64,000 nucleotides of DNA, from contig NZ_CP109009.1 of assembly GCF_036226685.1 (NCBI RefSeq), positions 2,976,001 to 3,040,000 on the forward strand, given 5' to 3'. The notes beneath the pieces were generated by a model, which saw only the letters and a program-made list of their open reading frames with translations, was not told the origin of the DNA and made no database searches. Origin of the DNA: Streptomyces sp. NBC_00690 (GTDB lineage: Bacteria > Actinomycetota > Actinomycetes > Streptomycetales > Streptomycetaceae). Positions 8,148 to 15,468 of this stretch are shown in pieces; within the stretch, counting starts at the first letter, position 1; each line of letters begins with the position of its first letter. The position numbers and the translations under genes are program-made.

Positions 8148-9730
8148 ACACCCCTCTCCCCGACGTCCCCGAAGTTCGCGTGGTCGGGCTGCCCCAGCTG
8201 ACCCAGGGCTTCGATCTGGTCGAGCGACTCGACCTGCAGATGCACCTCAAGGTCCACGGGCCCCTGGAGCCGATGACCGGTGAACGGCTGGCGCAACTCA
8301 CCGAGGAGATCTCCCTGCGCGGGCGCGGCGGCGCCGGATTTCCCTTTGGACAGAAGCTGCGCGCCGTGGCCAAGTCGGCCATCAGCCGCGGTGTGCGGCC
8401 CGTGATCGTCGTCAACGGCAGCGAGGGCGAACCGGCTTGCCGCAAGGACACCGTCCTGCTCAACCGGGCGCCGCACCTCATCCTCGACGGTGCGCTCCTG
8501 GCGGCTGAGGCGGTCGGCGCACGCACCCTGGTGGTTGCGGTGACCCGCAACTCCACTGAGATCTCCATGCGCGCGGCGCTGGCGGAGCGGGGTCTGTCCG
8601 ACCGGCGCGGCCAGCGGATGCGGGCACGCGTCGTGCGCACCCCGGAGCGCATGGTCTCGGGCGAGGCGTCTTCGGTCATCCGTGCGATCAACGGGGGTCC
8701 CGCGCTGCCACCCGGCCGCCGGGTGCGCGCTTCCGACAGCGGTGTCGGGGGTGCGCCCACCCTGTTGTCCAATGCCGAAACCTTTGCCCAGGTCGCCGTC
8801 GCGGCCCGGATCGGCGCCCGCCGCTACAGCAACACGGGAACGGGCCAGGAGCCTGGCACGGTGATGCTGACGATCTCGGGGGCGGTGCTGCGTCCCATGG
8901 TGGTCGAGGTGCCCACCGGGGTTCCGCTGCGCTACGTCCTCCAGATGGCCGGGGCTCCCCCCGTGCCACAGGGGGTGCTGACCGGCGGCTACCACGGGAA
9001 CTGGATCGATTCGGCCGCTGTGCAGGACGCCGTCGTCTCCCGAGAGTCCCTGTCGGCCGTCGGTGGTTCATTGGGCGCCGGCGCCATTTTGCCGATCGGC
9101 CCGGAGACCTGCCCGCTGGGAGAGGCACTGCGGGTGGCGAACTGGCTCGCCGCCGAGACCGCAGGGCAGTGCGGACCCTGCAAGTTGGGCCTCCCCGCAG
9201 CAGCAGGAGGGCTCGCGGATGTGATGAACGGCGGCGGTCCGGCGGCACTTGAGGCCCTGCGGGAGGTCACCCAGGCGGTGAAGGGACGAGGGGCCTGCAA
9301 GCATCCTGACGGTTCGGCCCGGTTCTTCGCCTCGACGCTGTCCGCGTTCACCGATGACCTGGCCGCCCATGTGTTCTACGGAGGCTGCGGCCGGGAGACC
9401 ACGGGCGTACTGCCGCTGCCGCTGCCCGGCTACCAGGAATCGGAAGAGTCCATCCCGAGCGGCGAGAAGGTGCTGATCGACTGGACCCTCTGCCAAGGGC
9501 ACGGGCTCTGCGCCGACATCATCCCGGAGTTGATACGGATCAATCCCGACGGCTACCCGTCCGTGGCCGACGCGGTCGTGCCGGTGCATCTACAGGGGCG
9601 GGCCCAGCGGGCTGTGCGCCGATGTCCCGCCCTGGCGATGCGGATCGAACAGACCGCGGTTCCGACCTCGCTGGCCCGTCCCGGACTGCCCGTGTCCCGA
9701 CGCAGGGAGTTGGGCAGCGGACGCGGTTGA
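8144..9730 (+). CDS. NuoF-like NADH-binding flavoprotein fused to a ferredoxin domain
   Basis: The 528-residue product resembles the complex I 51-kDa (NuoF) fold. The NADH/FMN glycine motif GRGGAGFPFGQKL is at 60-72, and NGSEGEPACRKD at 91-102 is the FMN-side motif. In the SLBB and FeS part, the canonical ESCGxCxPCR becomes ETAGQCGPCK (338-347), so only C343, C346 and C385 remain of the four N3 ligands. A C-terminal ferredoxin starts near 441 with CQGHGLC (C450, C456) and C494-P, the pattern of [3Fe-4S] ferredoxins. The gene starts with TTG inside the stop of the previous gene and has AGGAG upstream, so translation is coupled. No nuoE or nuoG partner is adjacent. It probably passes electrons from NADH to the heme protein upstream; direction and acceptor are inferred. 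Confidence 0.85.
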   Translation: MNTPLPDVPEVRVVGLPQLTQGFDLVERLDLQMHLKVHGPLEPMTGERLAQLTEEISLRGRGGAGFPFGQKLRAVAKSAISRGVRPVIVVNGSEGEPACRKDTVLLNRAPHLILDGALLAAEAVGARTLVVAVTRNSTEISMRAALAERGLSDRRGQRMRARVVRTPERMVSGEASSVIRAINGGPALPPGRRVRASDSGVGGAPTLLSNAETFAQVAVAARIGARRYSNTGTGQEPGTVMLTISGAVLRPMVVEVPTGVPLRYVLQMAGAPPVPQGVLTGGYHGNWIDSAAVQDAVVSRESLSAVGGSLGAGAILPIGPETCPLGEALRVANWLAAETAGQCGPCKLGLPAAAGGLADVMNGGGPAALEALREVTQAVKGRGACKHPDGSARFFASTLSAFTDDLAAHVFYGGCGRETTGVLPLPLPGYQESEESIPSGEKVLIDWTLCQGHGLCADIIPELIRINPDGYPSVADAVVPVHLQGRAQRAVRRCPALAMRIEQTAVPTSLARPGLPVSRRRELGSGRG

Positions 9731-9788
9731 TCGACACCCACTTCACGGGAGTGGTCGGACGAACTCGCACACACGGGGAACACGAGCA

Positions 9789-9828
9789 GGCGCGGTGACT
9801 CACCGAGGAACCGGTGAGTCACCGCGCC
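9789..9828 (+). terminator. Strong hairpin after the redox operon
   Basis: Perfect 17-bp inverted repeat (9789-9805 and 9812-9828) with a 6-base loop, 58 bases after the stop at 9730. There is no U-run, as is common in actinobacteria. Confidence 0.8.
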
Positions 9829-9866
9829 TCCGTGTCGAGCGGGGAACCCATCCTCGCCACCATGCG

Positions 9867-9904
9867 AAAGATCCCGCCCGGTCATCAGACCTGACGGGAT
9901 CTTT
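9867..9904 (-). terminator. Terminator downstream of first tRNA-Ala
   Basis: Perfect 10-bp stem AAAGATCCCG / CGGGATCTTT (9867-9876 and 9895-9904). It ends in TTT on either strand, 15 bases beyond the tRNA 3' end, so it can act in both directions at the junction with the convergent redox operon. Confidence 0.8.
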
Positions 9905-9918
9905 GGAGAGTGATTGTG

Positions 9919-9991
9919 TGGAGCTAAGGAGAATTGAACTCCTGACCTCCTGCATGCCATGCAGGCGCTCTACCAACTGAGCTATAGCCCC
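9919..9991 (-). tRNA. tRNA-Ala(GGC)
   Basis: A 73-base cloverleaf: acceptor GGGGCTA / TAGCTCC with A73, D stem GCTC/GAGC, anticodon stem CCTGC/GCAGG, loop ATGGCAT giving anticodon GGC, and T arm AGGAG-TTCAATT-CTCCT. Base 3 pairs with base 70 as G-U, the main identity element of tRNA-Ala. The 3' CCA is not encoded. The sequence is identical to the copy at 10743-10815. Confidence 0.98.
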
Positions 9992-10183
9992 TTGCGAGAT
10001 GCCGCCCGGTTGAAGGTTTCCCCTGGCGACGTCGACAACATTAACGCTCTCCGGGGTGCTTCACCAAATCCATTCCTCAGCGCCCGAGGGAGGCCACCGA
10101 CAGGGCTTCGGACGGCTCGGAGGGAGGCAGTCCGCTGGCTCTGACGACGGGGCCAGCGGGTGAGGCGGGGCGGCCGGGCAGGG

Positions 10184-10417
10184 TCAGGCGGTGGCGAACG
10201 AGTAGAAGCGCTTCAGCGTGCAGTGTTCCTCGAGCAGACGACCGTAGATCGGTTCGCCCTCAAGTTCTCGATAGGTCTCGATGGGGTCGCCCTTTATGAT
10301 CAGCGCCCGTGCGCACTCCTCGCACCAGTACTGGAACTCCGGGTTGAGCGGGTCCATGTCCCGAACGATGGGCGTACCGCTGCCACACCAGTCGCACTTA
10401 CGCCTATGGGCTCCCAT
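10184..10417 (-). CDS. Small zinc-ribbon-like protein
   Basis: The 77-residue product has two CxxC knuckles (CDWC at 8-11 and CEEC at 32-35), which suggests a zinc ribbon or treble clef. A charged helical C-terminal half ends in LLEEHCTLKRFYSFATA. No named family is recognised. The ATG is preceded by GGAG with seven bases of spacing. The gene sits between two identical tRNA-Ala genes on the same strand and is separated from the upstream one by a strong terminator, so it likely has its own promoter. Small proteins of this kind are often RNA- or RNA-polymerase-associated, but nothing here proves that. Confidence 0.85.
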   Translation of the reverse strand: MGAHRRKCDWCGSGTPIVRDMDPLNPEFQYWCEECARALIIKGDPIETYRELEGEPIYGRLLEEHCTLKRFYSFATA

Positions 10418-10707
10418 TACTCAGCTCCAGCGGTGACGACAGGACATCCGCCCGGCCGAAAACCGTCCGAACGAGACTGCGCCACGGCGGCCGTGACCCC
10501 GGGCGATGCACACCGATCCATGGGCTGAAAGTCCGAGAAGGGCGGCTGTGTCCGCTGTTGCAAGCAGATCATCGGTCTCCTCGCTCCCACTGGCGGACGT
10601 CATGCTCAACCTCCCCATACCGACCGGTGCCCACTCCGGCCGTCCGATTCTGCCATGACCGCGGGAGAGGGGCGGTGACGTTGGCGGGAAGGTGACGGGA
10701 AACGCCA

Positions 10708-10735
10708 GATCCCGCCCCCCAGAAGGGGCGGGATC
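10708..10735 (-). terminator. Terminator downstream of second tRNA-Ala
   Basis: Perfect 11-bp stem GATCCCGCCCC / GGGGCGGGATC (10708-10718 and 10725-10735) with a 6-base loop, seven bases after the tRNA 3' end. It shares the GATCCCG stem core with the hairpin after the other tRNA-Ala copy. Confidence 0.8.
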
Positions 10736-10742
10736 CGAATTG

Positions 10743-10815
10743 TGGAGCTAAGGAGAATTGAACTCCTGACCTCCTGCATGCCATGCAGGCGCTCTACCAA
10801 CTGAGCTATAGCCCC
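10743..10815 (-). tRNA. tRNA-Ala(GGC), second identical copy
   Basis: Identical in all 73 bases to the gene at 9919-9991, with anticodon GGC, the G3-U70 pair and no encoded CCA. The flanks differ apart from the related terminator stem. The two copies lie 751 bases apart and in the same orientation. Confidence 0.98.
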
Positions 10816-11219
10816 GCGTGTTCTTCGCGCTCAGCGCTGCGAACAAGTAGAACTTTAGCCTGCGACCCACCGGAAAGTGAAATCCGGGGGTGCGGGCCGG
10901 GTGCCTCGTCATGGACCTGCCCCGAGGCTGGTCACCCGCGGCCGATCAGGGGTCCATCAGTGGCATGAACTCCTGGTCAGCGGACCCGACAGCTTCATGA
11001 ATCGGCACGGCGCCTCGCCACCTCCCCCGAACTGCTCCTCCTCGGCGAACCAACGCATCCACCGCCCCGCCGAACGAACACGGCGGCCGGCCGGGGACCC
11101 CTGCCGGGATCCGCGACCGACCCGCCCGGCGCCTCCCTGGCCCACCAGCCCGGACGCCAGTGGGGGCAGCCCGCCGAGCCGGCACGGTCATCGGTGACCA
11201 CGAGAGTCGGGACGTTGGA
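10816..11219. other. Intergenic region upstream of tRNA-Ala
   Basis: About 400 bases without a supported gene. The tRNA promoter and the 3' end of the nadD-pdtA-rsfS-phosphatase operon must lie here. I see no strong hairpin or conserved motif. Confidence 0.45.
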
Positions 11220-11876
11220 TCAGTCGTCGTCGCCGAGGACCGGCTCAGGAAGGGTCCCCGCGTTGTGCTCAAGCAACCGCCAGCCGCGCGCACCCTCGCC
11301 GAGGACCGACCAGCAACAGTTCGAGAGCCCGCCCAGGCTCTCCCAGTGTCGGGACTCAAGGCCGAGCAGCCGTCCGATGGTGGTGCGGATCGTGCCGCCG
11401 TGGCTGACCACCACGAGCGTGCCGTCCTCCGGAAGCTTCTCGGCGTGTCGGAGCACCACCGGAGCCGCCCGGTCAGCGACCTCCGTCTCCAGCTCTCCAC
11501 CACCCCGGCGCACGGGCTCACCACGCTTCCAGGCCGCGTACTGGTCGCCGAACTCGGCGATGATGTCCTGGTGGGTCATGCCCTGCCACACACCGGCGTA
11601 CGTCTCGCGCAGCTGCGGGTCGAAGGTGACGGTGTGACCGGTCAACCCGGACAGTTCACCGGCCGTGGTGGAGGCACGCTTAAGGTCCGAGGAGATGATC
11701 GCGTCGGGCTTGAGAGACGCCAGCAGCCTGGCGGCCCTACGGGCCTGGGCGATACCCACCTCGGTGAGCTCAATGTCCGTGGTGCCCTGGAAACGGCGCT
11801 CCACGTTCCATGCGGTCTGGCCGTGCCGCCACAGGACGACACGGCGCCCCGTGCGTTTGTAGGCGTCCTCGTTCAG
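11220..11876 (-). CDS. Histidine phosphatase family protein (GpgP-like position)
   Basis: The catalytic RHG is residues 17-19 (VVLWRHGQT) if translation starts at CTG 11874-11876, giving 218 residues. The acid-base Glu is in LRETYAGVWQG and the second His in VVVSHGGTIRT. The first ATG/GTG/TTG in this frame is the GTG at 11804, which would remove the catalytic RHG, and an in-frame stop lies just upstream of the CTG. The CTG overlaps the rsfS stop as CTGA and has GGTGAG five bases upstream, so coupled initiation at CTG is the simplest reading. In mycobacteria the gene next to rsfS and nadD (Rv2419c) is glucosyl-3-phosphoglycerate phosphatase, so that activity is plausible. Phosphoglycerate-mutase-like names would be less specific. 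Confidence 0.85.
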   Translation of the reverse strand: MNEDAYKRTGRRVVLWRHGQTAWNVERRFQGTTDIELTEVGIAQARRAARLLASLKPDAIISSDLKRASTTAGELSGLTGHTVTFDPQLRETYAGVWQGMTHQDIIAEFGDQYAAWKRGEPVRRGGGELETEVADRAAPVVLRHAEKLPEDGTLVVVSHGGTIRTTIGRLLGLESRHWESLGGLSNCCWSVLGEGARGWRLLEHNAGTLPEPVLGDDD

Positions 11877-12328
11877 CTCAACTCACCGTCCGGGGTGTCG
11901 GCGACTCGAGCTGGCTCCGCAGATTCCCCCTGCTGACGCTCGGCGGACTTGCCGCGGGTCTTCAGGGCGTCCTCGGGCAGGGGCAGCTCGGGGCAGTCCT
12001 TCCACAGTCGCTCCAGGGCGTAGAAAACCCGCTCCTCGGAGTGCTGGACGTGGACCACGATGTCGACGTAGTCGAGGAGGATCCAGCGGGCGTCCCGGTC
12101 GCCCTCACGTCGTACGGGCTTGGCGTCCAGCTCCTTGTTCAGCCGCTCCTCGATCTCGTCGACGATCGACTTGACCTGGCGGTCGTTGGGAGCGGAGGCG
12201 AGCAGGAAGGCGTCGGTGATCGACAGCACATCACTGACGTCGTACGCGATGATGTCGTGCGCGAGCCGGTCAGCAGCTGCCTGGGCGGCGGCGTTGACGA
12301 GCTCGATGGAGCGGTCCGTAGCGGTCAC
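11873..12328 (-). CDS. rsfS: Ribosomal silencing factor RsfS (Iojap)
   Basis: The 151-residue product belongs to the Iojap/RsfS family, which binds ribosomal protein L14 and blocks joining of the ribosomal subunits under nutrient limitation. The family core is clear: AHDIIAYDVSDVLSITDAF, then an acidic RREGDRDARWILLDYVDIVVHV segment near residues 73-95, and a VFYALERLWKDCP helix. The C-terminal 40 residues are low-complexity and charged. The start is GTG. The 3' end overlaps the phosphatase start by four bases. Clustering with nadD is widespread in bacteria and supports the call. Confidence 0.96.
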   Translation of the reverse strand: MTATDRSIELVNAAAQAAADRLAHDIIAYDVSDVLSITDAFLLASAPNDRQVKSIVDEIEERLNKELDAKPVRREGDRDARWILLDYVDIVVHVQHSEERVFYALERLWKDCPELPLPEDALKTRGKSAERQQGESAEPARVADTPDGELS

Positions 12329-12438
12329 TAGCTGGCTTTCGTCGGCGGTCGGGTGTCAACCCAAGGATCTCATGTACCACCGACAGCACTCGCGGGGAAT
12401 GCGCCGGCGCTGAGATCCCGGGCATCCTGGCTGGTCAG

Positions 12439-12469
12439 CCGGGTGGGCGCGCTGATGTCACCCACCCGG
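12439..12469 (-). terminator. Hairpin between pdtA and rsfS
   Basis: Perfect 9-bp stem CCGGGTGGG / CCCACCCGG with a 13-base loop in the 232-base gap after the pdtA stop. It may be a partial terminator or an mRNA processing or stabilising structure, since rsfS lies further on the same strand. Confidence 0.4.
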
Positions 12470-12560
12470 TGAACGCCCATGAGCCGGCGGCGCGCACCTG
12501 TCACCCCGTGCTCTCCTCCACAGCTGTCCTTCGCGCCGCGGAAGAGAGCAGGAGCATTGG

Positions 12561-14342
12561 TCACTCCGTCTTGAAGTCCTGTCCGAGGACAACGCTGATG
12601 TCGGCGTTGGGCGGAGCCGCACCCTTGGCGACGGCGCTCACGGGCAACCCCAGCGTCTTGGCGACCTCGACGGCTTCCGCCTTCTGAGCATCGTCACCGT
12701 AAGTGATCCGGGAGGTGCCGGTCGTTGCGGCCTTTCCGCCGTCGACGACGGCGTAGCCACCGTTGACCAGCAGGATCCGCGCGGATTCGGAGACGGGTGC
12801 CTTGCCCGTTCCATTACGGATGCCGATCCGGACGGCGGCGTTCTTGTCCGGCGCGGTGATGGAACCGCCCAGAACGTCCTTGACACTCGAACTTGCCTGC
12901 TGGGTCAGCGTGCCGTCCGCCTGGACCGGCAGCAGAGCCGTCTGGTAGTCGCCGCCCTTGGCATGATCGGCGAGCTTCGCCAGCGAGGCCCCGAGGTCAC
13001 TCTCCGTCAGCGAGGGGTCGAGGATCTGGGCCAGTGTTTCGACGGTCACGGTGGCGGACTTCTGCTCGCTCGGGAACTTCCGCAGCACGGCGTGCATGAC
13101 CTGTCCGAAACGCTGGAGTTGCTTGGCCTCCACCTCGCCGGGTGCCAGATAGGTGGCGTAGGCAGCCGCCGACCGACCGTTCAAGGTCTGGTTCTCACCG
13201 CGTGCCACCACGGGTGGCTCGCCCTTCTTCGCACCGGGGACCACCACGTCTGTGGTCACATCGACGGTGCCCACCAGGTCGACCAGATTCTCCAGGAACG
13301 GGGTATCGAGCCGCCAGGTGCCGGTGATCTTCGCGCCGAGAAGGCTTCCGATCGCCTCCCGGGTGCCCTGGGAACCGTCGTCCTCGACGGACTTGCCCAG
13401 GGTGGTGCCCGTACCGTCGTCGCCGGCGACCGAGAGGGAGTTGGGCAGGAGGACGGTGGTGCCCGTCTTGGTGGTGACGTTGTCGACCAGCAGGGCGGTG
13501 GAAGTGCCCTTCTTCTTGGTGTTGTGCAGATGGAGAACGATCACGTCCCGCTTCTGCGGGCCGGTGGTCTGACCCGCGACCTGCTTCGGGTCATCGCCTG
13601 AGAAGACCAGATAGACGATGCCTGTCACCAGGACCAGCCCCAGGACGACCCCAAGGGCGATGACACGGTTGCGTCCGCGCCTCTTGGCCTCTTCGCGCCT
13701 CTCCGAGCGGCTTTCCGTGAACTTCAACCAGTCGATGACGTCTTCCGAGTCGTCCTCGGGGTCCTGGACGAAGGCGAACTGCTCGGTGCGGTAGTCCCGT
13801 TCGTCGTCGGAACGACGCGGCCCGGGCACCAGCCCAAGACTGTGGTCGTCGTTCGCGGGTGCCAGATCGGAGAAATCGGACATGGGCGATGCGGGTGCTT
13901 CGATGGGCGCTGACTGCTGGGGGATGTTCCACTGGGCCGTCTCAACCCCTGCGGTCTGCTGGGCAGCGTGCTGGCCGCCCTGATCGACCTCATACGGCTC
14001 GTACGCATAGGTGTAGCCCTGGTCCCCGTCGGCCGCACCGCCCCCGGGCCCTTGCTCAGTCAGCTGGCCGTAGGCGTCGTACGACGCGGAGTGGTCCGGT
14101 TGCTCGTACCCCTGGGGGAGGGATTCCTCCGTCTGGGGGAGCTGGTTGTAGGCGCCGTAGTCGTTGTACTCGTACGTCTGCTCGACGGGCTGTTGGTCGG
14201 GGTAGTCGTACTGCACCCCTTGCTGCGCGTCGTACTGCTGTTGCTCCTGGGGCTGCTGATACACCGGCTGCCCGTACTCGTCGTAGCCGATGATCTGCGG
14301 CTGCTGGTAGTACGGGTCGAACGGGCTGTGCTGGTCGTTCAC
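12561..14342 (-). CDS. pdtA: LytR-CpsA-Psr family protein, PdtA-like
   Basis: LCP proteins move cell-wall glycopolymers from lipid carrier to peptidoglycan. The S. coelicolor counterpart in this position (SCO2578, next to nadD) has been named PdtA, a polydiglycosylphosphate transferase needed for normal sporulation. The 593-residue product has a Gln/Tyr/Pro-rich cytoplasmic stretch (about 1-200), one membrane helix (about 227-248), a divergent LCP-like region, and a LytR C-terminal domain (from about 478, VRIGIRNGTGK, to the end). The GTG start has a GGAG-type site upstream. The LCP core is odd: the usual SIPRD-type motif with its phosphate-binding Arg reads LLPNS (N301). The gene lies 19 bases after nadD. 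The symbol rests on synteny and architecture. Confidence 0.85.
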   Translation of the reverse strand: MNDQHSPFDPYYQQPQIIGYDEYGQPVYQQPQEQQQYDAQQGVQYDYPDQQPVEQTYEYNDYGAYNQLPQTEESLPQGYEQPDHSASYDAYGQLTEQGPGGGAADGDQGYTYAYEPYEVDQGGQHAAQQTAGVETAQWNIPQQSAPIEAPASPMSDFSDLAPANDDHSLGLVPGPRRSDDERDYRTEQFAFVQDPEDDSEDVIDWLKFTESRSERREEAKRRGRNRVIALGVVLGLVLVTGIVYLVFSGDDPKQVAGQTTGPQKRDVIVLHLHNTKKKGTSTALLVDNVTTKTGTTVLLPNSLSVAGDDGTGTTLGKSVEDDGSQGTREAIGSLLGAKITGTWRLDTPFLENLVDLVGTVDVTTDVVVPGAKKGEPPVVARGENQTLNGRSAAAYATYLAPGEVEAKQLQRFGQVMHAVLRKFPSEQKSATVTVETLAQILDPSLTESDLGASLAKLADHAKGGDYQTALLPVQADGTLTQQASSSVKDVLGGSITAPDKNAAVRIGIRNGTGKAPVSESARILLVNGGYAVVDGGKAATTGTSRITYGDDAQKAEAVEVAKTLGLPVSAVAKGAAPPNADISVVLGQDFKTE

Positions 14343-14361
14343 CGGGGCCCCTCTCCGTGGC

Positions 14362-14985
14362 TCACTCGCCGCGGTACAACTGGCGCTTGTCGATGTAGCG
14401 CACCACACCGTCGGGCACGAGGTACCAAACCGGATCGCCCTTGGCGACCCTCGCCCGGCAGTCGGTGGAGGAGATGGCGAGCGCCGGAACCTCCACCAGG
14501 GAGACCTTGCCTTCGGGCAGGCCGTCGTCCGTCAGATCATGCCCCGGTCGGGTCACCCCGATGAAGTGGCTGAGCGAGAACAGCTCCGAAGCGTCCCGCC
14601 AACCGATGATCTGGGAGAGGGCGTCGGCACCGGTGATGAAGAACAGGTCCGCATCCTCGTTCTGGGCGTGCAGATCCCTCAGGGTGTCGATCGTGTACGT
14701 CGGCCCGGGTCGGTCGATGTCGATGCGACTGACCGAGAACTGCGGGTTGGACGCCGTGGCGATGACCGTCATCAGATAGCGGTCCTCGGCAGGAGACACG
14801 GCCTTGTGGCTCTTCTGCCACGGCTCCCCCGTCGGTACGAACACCACCTCGTCGAGGTGGAACAGGGCGGCCACCTCACTGGCGGCAACGAGGTGTCCAT
14901 GGTGGATCGGGTCGAACGTCCCGCCCATCACACCGAGCCGCCGCCGGCCGGAACCCGGGCCCGTAGGCACTTCCTGCTCTCCCAT
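14362..14985 (-). CDS. nadD: Nicotinate-nucleotide adenylyltransferase
   Basis: Converts nicotinate mononucleotide and ATP to deamido-NAD in NAD synthesis. The 207-residue length is typical. The nucleotidyltransferase motif [12 protein letters not shown] is near residues 21-32, and the second motif ISSTDCR is near the C-terminus. The N-terminus has a short Gly/Pro-rich lead. It is followed closely by the pdtA-like gene and then rsfS, the common nadD-rsfS neighbourhood with a Streptomyces-specific LCP gene inserted. Confidence 0.98.
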   Translation of the reverse strand: MGEQEVPTGPGSGRRRLGVMGGTFDPIHHGHLVAASEVAALFHLDEVVFVPTGEPWQKSHKAVSPAEDRYLMTVIATASNPQFSVSRIDIDRPGPTYTIDTLRDLHAQNEDADLFFITGADALSQIIGWRDASELFSLSHFIGVTRPGHDLTDDGLPEGKVSLVEVPALAISSTDCRARVAKGDPVWYLVPDGVVRYIDKRQLYRGE

Positions 14986-15031
14986 GCGTGCAGAGCCTAC
15001 TGGCCCGCGAACCTGACTCGCTCCGCCTGGC

Positions 15032-15193
15032 TCAGCGGTCGCGGTTGAAGCTCATGGTGATCCACAGCAGCAGGAGCAGGGCGAGGAGCGCACCGCCGCC
15101 GGTGAGGATCGGCTGAAGGCTCGGGTGGTTCAGAGCGCCCTCGCCTCCCTCGGCGAGAGTGACCAGGTTGGGGGCGTTGCTGGGGAGGCTCAT
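15032..15193 (-). CDS. Small single-pass membrane protein
   Basis: A 53-codon frame from ATG to TGA encodes a protein with about 29 polar residues, one Leu-rich membrane segment (about 31-47), and a short basic end (SFNRDR). The frame has the GC-rich third positions typical of real genes here. It precedes nadD on the same strand by 46 bases and is probably the first gene of that operon. I recognise no family. It is shorter than common gene-calling cut-offs and easily missed. Confidence 0.7.
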   Translation of the reverse strand: MSLPSNAPNLVTLAEGGEGALNHPSLQPILTGGGALLALLLLLWITMSFNRDR

Positions 15194-15468
15194 CTTCGGC
15201 GGGCCCTTATCGATCGGAAACGGAGCGGAGGGACTTCGCCCATATCGTATGCGGGCCGCCCGGGCACGCTCACGCCGACTCAGTCGTTGTCGTTGTCACG
15301 GCCCCGCTGACAGGGTGCCGTATGACGGAAAACAGGCGTACCGGGCCTGTGTTCCAGAGTTATCCACAGCCTCGGGCGCACTGTGCCCCCAGCACCTACG
15401 CTGGGGATCGCCAGGGGGACGAATCAATCACTCGTACGACGGATCACCGGTTCGACCAGGGGGTTTGA

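Noticed and set aside
10421..10618. 65-codon minus-strand frame ending just before the zinc-ribbon gene
   Set aside because: Its stop is close to the next start, which hints at coupling, but it has mediocre third-position GC, no domain, and an Arg/His/Ser-rich end. Evidence is too weak for a gene.
9919..10815. Integration site or genomic island between the two tRNA-Ala genes
   Set aside because: The interval holds only one small gene and terminators; there is no integrase, and the repeated tRNA copies are full-length genes with their own terminators rather than att remnants.
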